A stretch of 64,000 bases of DNA. Source: Eupeodes corollae (Eukaryota; Arthropoda; Insecta; Diptera; Syrphidae). A model generated the notes under the pieces. That model saw only the letters and a list, made by a program, of their open reading frames with translations. It had not been told where the DNA came from and did not search any database. This document shows positions 34,632 through 44,719 of this stretch, in pieces. Numbering within the stretch: position 1 is the stretch's first letter; each line of letters begins with the position of its first letter. Where the stretch lies: positions 19,323,289-19,387,288 of the forward strand of contig NC_079147.1 in assembly GCF_945859685.1 (NCBI RefSeq). Reading direction: 5' to 3'. The position numbers and the translations under genes are program-made.

Positions 34632-35845
34632 TTAAATGAGGCCTAAATATTTAGCTTGGTCGGAAAAGCTGAATGATATTCCTCTAATCTTGGGTGGGCT
34701 AATCTGAGGAATTTTATATCTTCTCAAAAAGGGTATTAATTCTGTTTTATGTGGATTGACGTCCAATCCACATTGCTTGGCCCATTTTGTTAGCCTGTTT
34801 AAGGCATTTTGAAGGAGTTCCGAGAGAACTCGGGGGTGCTTCAAAGATACGGATATTGCAACGTCGTCAGCATAGGCAATCACCTTGAAAACCTCTGCTT
34901 CCAATGATGTAAGTAGGTCGTTTACTAACATGGAAAGGACCCCACCTTGGGGGGTGCCTCGATTCACCGATTTGGTGGTAGTAAAACTTCTTATGTTAGA
35001 AATTATTGTCCTGCTTTTGAGCATGAGACTTATAAGATATATGAGTGATTTCTCTAATTTCAGCTTATCCATTGCTGTTGTGATCGCCTGGTAACTGACG
35101 TTGTTGAAAGCTCCTTCAATATCTAGTAACGCTACTAGGTTATATTCTTTGTATTCGAGGGAATGTTCAATAATACGTACCAGCGAGTGAAGTGCTGATT
35201 CTACTGATTTTCCCTTAGAGTAAGCATGTTGAGCCGTGGAAATGAGACATGGTTTTAAGTTATGTCTGATGTAAATTTCAATCAATCTTTCCAAGGTTTT
35301 AAGAAGGAAGGATGATTGGTAGTAGATCTTTAGAGTTAACGTGTGAGGGTTTCTCTGCTTTAGGAATGAAGACTACTTTTGCCATTCTCCAGGCTTTGGG
35401 AATATATCTCAACCTTACACAGCTTGTCAGAATGATTTCCAATGGTGGAATGATTATGTCTGAGCATTTTTGTATTTCGGCCGGAATGTTTCCGTCTGGT
35501 CCTGGAGATTTATATGGATCAAAGCTGTCTATGGCCCATTGCAGTTTTCCCGCGTTATTAGATCAACTAAATCGCTTGTAGAAGCTAGAGACTCTGATGT
35601 TAAGTCGTTGAGTATGTTAGAGCTACCTTTAAAGTGGGTGTCTAATAACAGATTAAGAGATTCTTCATCTGTGATAATCCACGTGCCTGCTTCTGTCTTT
35701 AAAGCACTGGGTATTGTTGGACTTTTTAAAAGAATTTTCCTGAGTCTTGAGGCTTCTGAAGTATTTTCTTTTTTACCAGAAAAGTTTCTCCAAGAAGACC
35801 TCTTAATCTTCCTTAATTCTTTTTTATATTGCTTACCCGTTTAAA
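34632..35845 (-). pseudogene. LINE reverse transcriptase (LOA/R1-like), near-complete
   Basis: The longest RT stretch in the window. From the N-terminal side: LRKILLKSPTIP-like codons near 35730, SPGPDGNIPAEIQKCSDII near 35490, PKAWRMAKVVFIPKA near 35390; then an open 220-codon frame (34632-35294) with ERLIEIYIRHNL, STAQHAYSKGKSVESALHSL, LVALLDIEGAFNNV, RGTPQGGVLSMLVND, the catalytic VIAYADDVAISVS (near 34870), GLDVNPHKTELIPF and SFSDQAKYLGLI. The connector continues to about 34200 in other frames. YADD is intact. The frames at 34885-35094 and 35312-35844 on the plus strand are antisense shadows. Confidence 0.82.
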
Positions 35846-35848
35846 TAC

Positions 35849-36094
35849 ATGCGCTTTCAAATAGTTAATATTACTAAAATTGTTATATTAATTTAAGTTC
35901 ATTATATCTATATTTTGGTGTACCCCATACCTCTGTACTATGTCCGATACTTTTTCTGATTTATTAAACTTCTAATAGTCTTTTCTATTTCGCTAACGAC
36001 AGTACCTTTAGCTTTATTTCACTTAATTCTCTTAGATGTTATTTAAAGAAGAGCATTTAAATTGGTTAGTGATTATAACATTGTTGATCGATCT
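35849..36094. other. no gene seen
   Basis: Spacer between the LINE and the SINE cluster. Confidence 0.3.
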
Positions 36095-36350
36095 ACAGCT
36101 AAACAGCTTCAAGAGAACAGGGGTCTAGTAACTAGAAGTAAGAAATGGAAAAAAACGCCAGTTTTTATTACGAATCCCAAAGGACAGTTAGAAAAAACAC
36201 TTTTAATGACAGAAATTACATATTAAAGATTTGTCAATTCCCTGCGTAAGACAGTAAGCGTGGATAAAATCTCTGGAAGCACAGGTAGGAATTGAACCCA
36301 AGACCTTTGCATTTCGCTTGAACAGCGTAATAAAGTCTCACGTCTCCCAC
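36095..36350 (-). mobile_element. SINE, old diverged copy (minus)
   Basis: On the reverse strand: GCAAAGGTCTTGGGTTCAAT (the tRNA-like B box region, 36290-36315), CCTACCTGTGC, then GGGAATTGACAAATC and GTAATTTCTGTCATTA, aligning to the SINE body (GAGGAATTGACAAATCC, GTAATTCTTGTCATGA). The tail near 36100-36130 (TAGTTACTAGACCCC) corresponds to AAGTCACTAGGCCCT. Divergence is high, so this is an older subfamily or a very old insertion. Confidence 0.6.
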
Positions 36351-36441
36351 TTTTGTATCAATATTCCAACGTATTGTTATCCATGGAAAGAGTAGTGCGC
36401 TTTTCTTCATTTAATTTGATATTAAAACACATACATAACAA

Positions 36442-36632
36442 ATTAGGTGGGCAACAGTCCGTTAAGAAGTTGGGCCTAGTGACTTACAACTCTCAACCAT
36501 AACTGTATGCAAGTAATCTTGCCAGGAATGGAAGGGACCTAAAATTTGTATTGCAAATACGAACGGCTGATTTGAGAAAGCATTTTTCATGACAAGAATT
36601 ATTCTTGGAGAATTTATTAAGGATTCGTTCTC
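36442..36632 (-). mobile_element. SINE 3' two-thirds (minus)
   Basis: The reverse complement of TTAGGTGGGCAACAGTCCGT, GGGCCTAGTGACTTACAACT, CTCAACCATA and GCATTTTTCATGACAAGAAT matches the SINE body and tail. The tRNA-like head is missing, so it is 5'-truncated. No duplication was recognised. Confidence 0.72.
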
Positions 36633-36791
36633 TAAAAGAATTAGGAATACCTTACCACATTCTCTCTTCCTAATTCACTGCAATTCTAAGGAACACGAAA
36701 CAATTATGCACAGACAGTTTCTGTCAAAAACTGCATTATTATAATAGAAATTAATTTAAATGCCGATTTCCAAACAGATATTTATTTTACA

Positions 36792-36807
36792 TGATCAAGC
36801 TCCAATA
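36792..36807. repeat. SINE target-site duplication, left copy
   Basis: TGATCAAGCTCCAATA, repeated exactly at 37135-37150. Confidence 0.88.
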
Positions 36808-37134
36808 GTAGGGTAGTACCCGTGGCATGATGGTTTGTGCGTTGGACTGTCATGCAAGGGGTCTTGGGTTCAATCCCTGACTGTGCCACCTTAATTTAAA
36901 ATAAAAATTAATTTTCGCGGGTATTGCCTCTTGCGAGGAATTGACAAATCCTTCAAGAGTAATTCTTGTCATGAAAAAGTGCTTTCTCAAACTAGCCGTT
37001 CGGATTCGGCATAAAATTGTAGGTCCCCTCCATTCCTGACAACATTACTCGCACACAGGAATGGTTGAGAGTTGTAAGTCACTAGGCCCTGGTTCACAAC
37101 GGACTGTTGCGCCACCCCATTTGATTTGATTTTT
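36808..37134 (+). mobile_element. full-length tRNA-derived SINE with 16-bp duplication
   Basis: The reference copy of the family, about 327 bp. The tRNA-like head has an A box TGGCATGATGG (36823-36833) and a B box GGTTCAATCCC (36867-36877) spaced as in tRNA-type RNA polymerase III promoters. The unrelated body starts near 36880 (TTCGCGGGTATTGCC, GAGGAATTGACAAATCC, TTGTCATGAAAAAGTGC). The tail has AGTTGTAAGTCACTAGGCCC, TGGTTCACAACGGACTG and TTGCGCCACCCC, and ends in a TTTGATTTGATTTTT run. Exact 16-bp duplications define both ends. The last 45 bases resemble the 3' end of LINE family A at 56602-56645, which suggests that LINE supplied the retrotransposition machinery. Confidence 0.9.
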
Positions 37135-37150
37135 TGATCAAGCTCCAATA
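37135..37150. repeat. SINE target-site duplication, right copy
   Basis: Second exact copy of TGATCAAGCTCCAATA. Confidence 0.88.
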
Positions 37151-37669
37151 ATATTATTGGGTCAGTATTTTATTCTTTAGTTCAGTAATGACCAACTCAT
37201 ACATATATTGAATCACTTGTTTTATTTGTGAAATAATATAACTTCCAAGAAACATCAATATAGGAAGTTCCTGATTTTTTATTAATTTCAATTAAAATTC
37301 TTCGGTGGATCAAAAAAAAAATTAAAAATGAATAAATAAATATAAATGCTCAAAAAATCCCAGAACAATCTAACCGCGATCACACAAAAATATTTGTATC
37401 CAGTCTTAAATAAAATGCACGACTCAAATGCATGAACTTTCTCTTGTTTTTCAAGGCTATAATTATATTGACGCAAATCATCAATGCAAGTGATTGATCT
37501 TATTAAGAATTATTGGAAAAAGAACTTTTGTAAGATCTTAAACTTTGTAATTAATAAAAAAGTTACTTTATGCAAAATATGTTATGGCATAACAATACTT
37601 TTTTAAACTATGTAACTTCACAAGAAGTTGTTTTTTTAATCATTTTTTTAATATTTAATTTTTATTTTA
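37151..37669. other. no gene seen
   Basis: AT-rich spacer. TCAAAAAATCCCAGAACAAT (37350-37369) also occurs inside the unknown frame at 47 kb. Confidence 0.35.
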
Positions 37670-38600
37670 AACATTTCTTTAAAGTCTTTACCTGCCTACC
37701 TACGTAAACTTTAAATTTTAAAAATTGTTTTTAATCGTTCACTTGGAAATGGCGAGTTTTTAAATACTTGGAAACGTTCCACAACAACATCTTCTTACAA
37801 AACAGGAAGAAGGCAATATGTTGCAAACTATCGTCCAATTTGTAAAATTGCTACGATTCCCAAATTTTTTGAAAAGTTAGTGTATGACAAATCAACTCCT
37901 TTGCTTAAAGCAATCATTTCTCGATACCAACATGGTTCTGAAACTGGTGGATCTACTGCAAGTAACCTTACTATTTTTAGTAATTTAGTCTTGAATGCAC
38001 TTGAGAAAGGTTATCAGTATGATGTTGTGAATTACGACTTTACTGAAGCATTTGACAGAACCAGTCATGATTCTTTACTTATGAAGATAAATAAAGTAGG
38101 GTTTTTCCCAAACTTTTTTAAATTCCTGAATTCATACTTAAGAGATCGTATTCAGTATATTCGTATAAATAATATTCTTTCTGCACCGGTACATGCTACG
38201 TCAGGATTCAGGTGCCCCGCAAGGAAGCCATTTCGGTGCTCATCTTTTTTTTTGTTCTTTACAAACGACATTCCTTATATATTTTTAAATTCAAAGTTCT
38301 TGATGTATGCCGATGATTTAAAAGTATTTGGTTGTACAAAATCTAAATGAAATTGTTTTCTTTTGCAACAAGATCTTGAAATTTTATCGGACTGCTGTTT
38401 AACTAACTGTTTACATTTAAACAAATCAAAAACATATTCTAATGTTCTTTATAACCTTTAATAAAAAACTTGATGTGAATTTCGACAAAAAACTTGACTT
38501 TGTAAAGCATATAATTTTTACTTGCGACATATAGGAACTATATGGCAAGTTTTGCATTCGTGCAAAATTTCGAACTCGAGATTTTAATCAAACATATTAT
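37670..38600 (+). pseudogene. Jockey-like LINE RT, one long readable stretch
   Basis: RT motifs run almost continuously: ANYRPICKIATIPKFFEKL (37820-37876), QHGSETGGSTASNLTIFSN (37930), VVNYDFTEAFDRTSHDSLL (38022-38080), FFKFLNSYLRDRIQYIRINN (38117-38170), TSGFRCPARKPF where a G[VA]PQG-type motif is expected, FFTNDIPYIF, and the catalytic KFLMYADDLKVFG (38300-38335). The C-terminus continues in other frames (QQDLEILSDCCL, KLDFVKHI) to MASFAFV near 38545. YADD is intact, but the PQG motif region is altered and the frame closes soon after the active site. Repeat-type AT-rich sequence begins near 38630. Confidence 0.78.
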
Positions 38601-38629
38601 ATATTACGATGTTATAGAAGTCGAAAAAA

Positions 38630-39420
38630 GTGGGTCCCGCATTCCGTCCGGTCTGTTTTGTCTGTCGTCCACGCTCCTACAGCCTAAACTATTGAGTCGA
38701 TTGAGCTCAAACTTGAAAGTTAATGTTTTGAACAGATTCGCGTTAGGCGATTTTTTCATTTTTTTAAGATCAAAACTAACAGTGGCCCCCATACAATTTT
38801 TTTGGTCAAAAAACGATATTTCGAATTTTCTCAAAAACAAACCGGTAGATTTCTTTTAAATTTGCTCTAAAATTCTATTTTTAAACTTGGAATCTTTTAA
38901 TAAGAAAAACATATTTTTGTATTTCTCAGGAATGGTACCGCTCATAGAACCGTTATTTTGTTTTTTTAATTTTCTCAGCAACTCATGAACTTATTTCAAT
39001 AATTTTTTTCTGCATAAGCTCTTATACTGCCGTAATAATATTTGATTATCAAAAGTGAAAATTTTTTATTTTTTGGATTTTAAAAAATACATATATTGAA
39101 TTTTATTTTTTCAATATTCGATATCGCAAAAAAATGGTCAACAATTTTTTACGAAATTCAAATTTTTAGCGTTTGCTTTCAATTTCTAAACAACTGCATA
39201 CCAAAAATATTTTAAGAACAAAATTGAAAAAATTTATATAAAAAAAGTTAATTTAAAAAAAAAGCTCTAACGATTTTCAAAATCAAGGGTTTTTATTGAT
39301 AAAATGGCATTTAAATTTTTGAAGACAAACTTATTTTTCAGGTAAAATTTTTAATCTTAAAATATTTTTTTTTAATTATTTAAACTATATTTAAAGTAAA
39401 CTTTTTTGAGAAAATTTTAA
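38630..39420. repeat. unclassified AT-rich repeat
   Basis: Starts with GTGGGTCCCGCATTCCGTCC, GCTCCTACAGCC and TCGATTGAGCTCAAACTTG, then poly-A/T-rich sequence with AAAACGATATTTCGAATTTT and CTCAGCAACTCATG. Its right part (39296-39350: AAAATGGCATTTAAATTTTT, GAAGACAAACTTATTTTTCA) is repeated at 41370-41425. No protein motif. It may be the body of a non-autonomous DNA element. Confidence 0.4.
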
Positions 39421-39989
39421 TTGCATTCCTATCTTTTGTCCAAATTATTTCATTTGGTACATATTTATGTATTTGTATAACAATAACTATTGTAAATACC
39501 AGCGTTGTCCCTCCATGTCGCGCCACTGTATCGGATTAGCGAATATGATATATTTAATCAACAATCTATTTTATATCTTGTTACTTTGGATTTTTAAAAT
39601 TTTATTATTTAAGAATAAGGTTGTTTCACACATATTTTACTTGCCTTCACCTATATAAAAGAATAAATACTTAGTACTAGTTCAAGAAACGTACAACCTC
39701 TACAACTACTGCTTACGTGTCACTTCATAACTAAAATCCAAACCGCACAAGAGTCTGACTGTAACTAACACATAAATAGCAATTTCTTGTACTTTAACGA
39801 AAAAAATTAATTTAACGCAATAACTCCATGTTTGCGCTGAAAACTTGTAGGAAAGAAGGAATGTGATTGGATTGTAGTAAGTACCATCTACCTACCAATA
39901 ACATTCTTTCACTACCATCATAAACATGTCATTATCTGTCTATCTGCATAAAGCTGAGCTTTTTATGTTCGTTTTAGACACCTACCTAA
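39421..39989. other. no gene seen
   Basis: Spacer; the plus frame at 39467-39658 is unrecognised. Confidence 0.35.
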
Positions 39990-39997
39990 CTACACAA

Positions 39998-41105
39998 CAG
40001 GGTTGTTGCGGATGTACAAATTTTGACATCGGATGTTTTGATTCGGATTTTTTGAGACTCACATCCGCGGATGCGTATGCGGATGTGGATTTTAGAATTT
40101 AAACATAAAAACAATTTTAAGTCCGTAAATAAAGGAAAGTTGTATTGATTCTCTTTGGGTTTAATAATTAAATTAAAAACTGGGTGAGGTATATTTAATA
40201 AAAAGAAAGATTGCAGCCTTCTCAGACTGTAATCTGTTTCTTAGTGGATCGTATAATTATCCAGCTCCGCTTAATAGTTGTTCGCTGGGAACACTGGCTT
40301 TTGGAAGTGATAAATACCTCAGTGCAACTTTGAAGAGCCTTTTAGAGACTGTTTGATGGACTTTCGACCAATGAAGTGGATTATTATCCAATTCTAGTCT
40401 TTTTTTATTTTGGTAACATGCTAACTCCCTTCAGGGAAGTGCTTCGTGACTAGCGTTATCAGATTCTACTTCACCTTCGTCTTCAGTTGATGAAACTAGC
40501 ATCATTTCCATACCTGCATCTTCTTTCTTTTTTTTTAAGATTTTAATTGTTGGCGCTCTCAAATAAAACAAATTCTTCTGGGTGCTTTGACTTTAAGTGG
40601 TTTTTTAACGAAGAAGTGGTGCGTCTTTTTCGTGAGTATGTTTGTTTAACGACATATTTTGGATTTGGAATTTTCAGGATCATTTTTATTTAAATTAAAA
40701 TAGATCCAGATGCTGCTTTTTGTTGGTGCATTGATGTTCTGTATTTGTATCAATTTTTCACTTAATATATAAAAATAAACTGTGTCCTCTGGCCACTTAG
40801 CGACAGCTTTTATATCCTCAAATCTGTGACCATTGCATATGACTTGTTGTTGCTTTTGTCGTCGTCTACTTGTTACCGAGATTTTTTAATTTAAAATTTT
40901 TACTAAGGGTGAAAGGGTCGTTTTTATTGATCATGGCTGTAGCTATTTTTCGAAATTGAAAAAAAGCGTTAAAAAACATCCGCATCCGCAAACAAACTCC
41001 GCATCAGTTTATGCGGATGTGGATGCGGATACGGATGCTGATGTTGAAATTATTGCGAATAATCCGCAATTGCGGATGCGGATGCGAACATTCGCAACAT
41101 CCCTA
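39998..41105 (-). mobile_element. internally deleted hAT transposon with 8-bp duplication
   Basis: An 1108-bp element with complete ends. The left end CAGGGTTGTTGCGGATG and the complement of the right end, TAGGGATGTTGCGAATG, match at 14 of 17 positions. CTACACAA is duplicated exactly at 39990-39997 and 41106-41113, the 8-bp target duplication typical of hAT elements. Multiple GCGGATG motifs lie in both subterminal regions (40012-40085 and 40980-41085). Between the ends are only the N-terminal zinc finger and the C-terminal dimerisation region of a transposase on the minus strand, so it is a deletion derivative. Confidence 0.88.
40150..40690 (-). pseudogene. hAT transposase remnant: BED finger plus hATC tail
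   Basis: From the N-terminal side on the minus strand: a BED-type zinc-finger remnant (KNDPENSKSKIC near 40670; TSSLKNHLKSKHPEEF near 40590, with the HxxxxH histidines), an acidic SSTEDEGEVESDN linker near 40470, and the C-terminal dimerisation domain ALRYLSLPKASVPSEQLLSG (near 40300), then YDPLRNRLQSEKAAIFLF (40200-40255). The central catalytic domain (RNase H-like, several hundred residues) is missing, and stops interrupt the rest. The hATC match is the strongest evidence. Confidence 0.8.
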
Positions 41106-41113
41106 CTACACAA

Positions 41114-41369
41114 CCAATAGGCGATCGCTTTACAATTTAAATATACATATCTTTCTCTTTCTTATCTTCAGATAATTTACTTTCCATCCAGGTTCTTCTA
41201 ATATGAAATTAAAATAAGGCTATCCAAAGGAAAAAGCTTAGAACGAAATAGTTGAATACACAAACAATTGTTTTCGTTAAGTACGCTTACAAGTATATTT
41301 CACTTCCGGGATGAAATGTCCTAGGATGAGTTGTGTCTTCGGATGAATTGCGCGTTTTTTTTTTTTCAA
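41114..41369. other. no gene seen
   Basis: Short spacer before the repeat fragment. Confidence 0.3.
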
Positions 41370-41430
41370 AAAATCAAATGGCGTTTATTTCTTTGAAGGC
41401 AAACTTAATTTTCAGGTATATTTCAAAATC
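41370..41430. repeat. fragment of the 38.6-39.4 kb repeat
   Basis: AAATGGCGTTTATTTCTTTG and GAAGGCAAACTTAATTTTCA align with 39296-39350. Confidence 0.4.
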
Positions 41431-41434
41431 TTCT

Positions 41435-41700
41435 ATAGGAACAGACTTGTGTCATACAGGAGCAAGTTCGTGCGACCCAGTAGGGCATTTTATTTTAGTT
41501 TCTAAAGGCAGTTCAATATTAGGTTTCATATTGCGTAACTCTAAGGAGTTTTCCGATCCTACAGCCTAAAGAGTTTATATTTTGCGTTTGTAATCTCTAA
41601 CCTTGAACACTGCAGTATAATCTAGAACTCTTCCGAAAACGTTTTACGAGAGGTGTAGTGAAAAGACTTTAATGGGACATAGATCTTCCTTCCTACTAAA
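41435..41700 (+). pseudogene. Jockey-type LINE RT thumb fragment
   Basis: DPVGHFILVSKGSSILGFIL then RNSKEFSDPTA (41480-41567) is the region after the active site in Jockey-group RTs (pattern SKASKxLGFI.R...F.DP). In other frames YFA..SNLEHCS-like codons follow to 41640. Repeat R begins at 41702, so the LINE was either truncated or interrupted there. Confidence 0.62.
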
Positions 41701-41701
41701 T

Positions 41702-42874
41702 AAAAAAGAGGCTAGGATGCGACCCACACTGATAAATTCCCATCCCGTCTGTCGATTTGTCTTGCTTAAAAGTTTGTCTATATGTACTCCTACCACTTTT
41801 TACCAAATTTGCGTACTATTTTTTGTAGATTTTATTTATTATGAAAAAACGGACTGTTGGATTTTTATATAAAAATTACTGAATATAGAAAACAATATTT
41901 TCTGTGAAATAAAATAAGTTTGACGCCAATATTTTTAATTTTTGAAAAGCTATTTGAGTCGAAACTACATTTTTACCAAGTTTTGGTATTGTTTTTTTTT
42001 TAGAGTTTTATTTTTTGTACTAAAACTGTCAATTCGATTTTTTTTTCAAAATTTTATCGAATGTTGAAAACAATATTTCTTAAAAGATAAAATTAGTTTT
42101 AAGCCAATATTTTAATTTTTGAAAAGATATTTGAGTCGAAAATCAATTTTTACCAAATTTATTTAAATTTTGTTTAGGTCTCTATTTTTTTGTAAGAAAA
42201 CTGTCGATTCGATTTTTCTCAAAATTTGTCCTTATGTTGAAAACAATATTTCTTATAAGATAAAATATGTTTGAAGCCTAAATTTCAAGTTTTCGAAAAA
42301 ACATTTGAATCGATATTAAATGTCAAAAACTTTATTCTTCGTTGCAAAAAATTGTTTTAGAGATGAAATCATATTTTAGTCTTAAAATTTTAAAGGTGAA
42401 ATTTTTTTTTTTTTCAGTTTATTTGATTTATAAAAAAAACGTTAAATGGATTTTTTTCAAAAAATATTCTTCTTTGAAATCACGTTACAATTTATTATAT
42501 AAAATTTAATTCAAGTCTTTAGCGTTTCTGGTTCGTAAGATATTTAGGATTAACCAAAATGTTCACCTTTTTCTCAAACTGCTATGGTAAAAAAACCACC
42601 CACGCAATTTTATTGAGATCCTTTTCTGCATCTTTCTGCCTTATTATCTGTATAACAAAATTTATTTGAAGTCGATATCTCTCTGGTTCTTGAGCTATGG
42701 AATACGAAAAAACGTCGCGAACGTACAGACGTATGAACGAACGTACACACGCACGCACAGACATCTTTCTAAAAATCTTTTATTTCGACTCTAGGGACCT
42801 TGAAACGTCGAGAAATGTCAAAATTTTCAATTTGACAAATCGGACCCATTACAATAACTTCCTATGGGAAGTTA
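41702..42874 (+). repeat. dispersed repeat R, copy 3 (about 1.17 kb)
   Basis: The best-preserved R copy. Starts AAAAAAGAGGCTAGGATGCG, GACCCACACTGATAAATTCC and ends GACCCATTACAATAACTTCC then TATGGGAAGTT, where AACTTCC-TATG-GGAAGTT is a palindrome. Internal units start near 41845, 42023 and 42198 (about 175-bp spacing). Near the 3' end is CGTACACACGCACGCACAG (42740-42758). It ends the LINE fragment at 41700. Minus and plus frames at 42582-42897 are incidental. Confidence 0.7.
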
Positions 42875-43174
42875 AAAACATTATTGAAATTTGGTAAGCA
42901 TTGATTTTTGACTCAAACCTCTTTCTTAAAATTAATAATATGGGTTTCAAAATATAGGACATTAATTTTAATAAAAATATAACCAAAAGCCAAAATGTTT
43001 AGCTGACAGCATGTCAAAATGTCAAATTATAGACAAAGCCATCAACTTTTCTTACGCAGCTAAAAAAACACCCTATACCTATAACCCAGACTTTATCTGT
43101 TCATAATTCTTAATTAAGGACAAAAATTATATTCTACTATTGAAAACTTCTTTTTTCTCCAAAATCTCTTAAGG
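42875..43174. other. no gene seen
   Basis: Spacer. Confidence 0.3.
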
Positions 43175-43505
43175 CATTAGATTTCTTAGCTACGGGGTTT
43201 AAGTTAATTATTTTCACATGCTAGTGAAATCATAGCCTCGTGATAAAATTATCATCAAGCTCAAATTACCTACTAATCCATTAAACTAATTTTAAATCCG
43301 GCATAATACATACACACTTAATCTATAAGTATTTAAATTTTAACCTCAAGCAAAACGTTTTCATTTAAAAAAAAATGAATGATATTTCATTCAAATATAT
43401 TCTTTTCTCTCAGTCGCTAGCTTACAATTACTGCAAAAAGCACGCTATTAAATTTGACTTAAGGAATATGAAATTTAATAGTTTTCTAGAAGTTTAGAAT
43501 GAGTG
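43175..43505 (+). repeat. duplicated non-coding segment, copy 2
   Basis: Diverged counterpart of 33045-33358, with the core CCTCGTGATAAAATTATCAT then CAAGC (43231-43256), upstream GGTTTAAGTTAATTATTTT, downstream AACCTCAAGCAAA and the right edge GAATGAGTGATG. Confidence 0.4.
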
Positions 43506-43794
43506 ATGTGTTATAATTAGAATTCAATTTTTGTTTTAATTAACGAGCTTCTTAATCTAATTATAAATAAATAGGGGGTATTTATTATTCAATACTTTAT
43601 TTGCATATACTACAAAATACTGTCCACAGTAAATACGCGAAATACGATTTTATTTTATTGTTTAAGATATGTTGAACATTGATGGACAGGAGCTAGTCGA
43701 TGTTGAAAGTAAATTAGATGCTTTCAGAACTTTGTCCTTCAAAATGTCTTCAGTTCGAAAACCTTCTTAACGTTTGAACTTAATTAATGAAGTA
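43506..43794. other. no gene seen
   Basis: Spacer. Confidence 0.3.
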
Positions 43795-44217
43795 TTTTAA
43801 AAAGTAGAAGCGAATTGACAGTTTTTGTACAAAAAATTAAAAACCTAAAAAAAATTTAACAAAAGTTGGTAAAAATTGATTTTTGACTCAAATATCTTTT
43901 CAAAATTTGAAATATTTGCTTCAAACTAATTTTATCTTATAAGAAATATTGTTTTCAACATTCGATAAAATTTTGAAAAAAAATCGAATTGAAAAAAAAA
44001 CAATACTAAAACTTGGTAAAAATTTACTTTCGACTCAAATAGCTTTTCAAAAATTAAAAATATTGGCTTCAAACTTATTTTATTTCACAGAAAATATTGT
44101 TTCCAATATTCAGTAATTTTTATATAAAAATCCATCAGTCCGTTTTTTCATAAAAAATTAAATCTACAAAAAATAGTACGCATGTTTTTTAAAAATTGAT
44201 ACGAGTTCATTTAGACA
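43795..44217 (-). repeat. dispersed repeat R, internal part (minus)
   Basis: Reverse-oriented R units: TTTTTGACTCAAATATC, GAAATATTGTTTTCAACATT and AATCGAATTGA, then TACGCATG...AGACAAACTTTTAAGCA at the right. About two units and the unit-to-head junction are present; the ends of the element are missing. Confidence 0.6.
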
Positions 44218-44224
44218 AACTTTT

Positions 44225-44690
44225 AAGCATTCACAACGGATATTTTCCAATTGCTTGGAAACAGAATAATGATACAAACATCAGAGAATTCTGACCTACA
44301 TATATCGCTACTCTCTAACATTGGAAAACTATCTTAAACTAAACTATTTAATGTATTTCTAAATGATATGCTTTTTTACAACTCAGAATTTGAACCTGAG
44401 ATTCTTTTGTATGCAGATGACACAAAGATATTTGCCGCTGCTGTTAGGCCGAAACGCTTTAACAAGCCTACTGTCGTATTTGATGTTTTAGGGCTTGAAC
44501 ATAAAAACGGAAAAATGTGGACTCAACTCTTTGAGAAGCTCCGAAAAGCTGTTAAAGTTCCACTGAAATCCGAAACAAAATGTAGCCATTTGCCGTCAAA
44601 ACAAATTTTAAATAACACAGACTACCAATATTATCATTCGCCATTTGACCTACTGCGTGATAGATCCCTAAATTTTAATAGAAATTGATT
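44225..44690 (+). pseudogene. Jockey-like LINE RT scrap with YADD
   Basis: YFPIAWKQNNDTNIREF near 44235 and PTYIATLSNIGKLS near 44305 (family: YRPIA.LSNIAKLFE) are followed directly by LFNVFLNDMLF and the catalytic EILLYADDTKIFAAAV (44395-44445). About 100 residues between motifs A and B-C are deleted. The tail after YADD, to 44688, has no recognisable RT motif. Confidence 0.65.
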
Positions 44691-44719
44691 TAAATCATTC
44701 ATTAAATTAAATCTTGTTC

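Larger units (their letters stand above)
33370..35848 (-). mobile_element. 5'-truncated RNase-H-bearing LINE (LOA/R1-like), copy 2
   Basis: A minus-strand LINE body of about 2.5 kb with RT, connector, RNase H and C-terminal regions, ending at the 3' side in CCAACCTAACCTA (33370-33382 on the reverse strand). GGTATCACAATGGACC lies at 33423-33438. The same tail and box occur at the end of the 30733-31810 copy. The 5' end is cut inside the protein just before the RT (around 35848), so the endonuclease is missing. No target duplication could be recognised. Confidence 0.7.

Noticed and set aside
33516..35844. Several plus-strand frames up to 124 codons
   Set aside because: All lie opposite the RNase-H LINE; the minus strand carries YADD, RTPQGG-type and YTDGS motifs.
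36823..36877. tRNA gene
   Set aside because: A and B boxes are present, but the rest does not fold as a tRNA and a SINE body follows; target duplications mark it as a SINE head.
44450..44690. Continuation of the LINE RT after YADD at 44.4 kb
   Set aside because: The frame stays open but shows none of the post-YADD motifs (LGV, LEY), so I treat it as unrelated or rearranged sequence.
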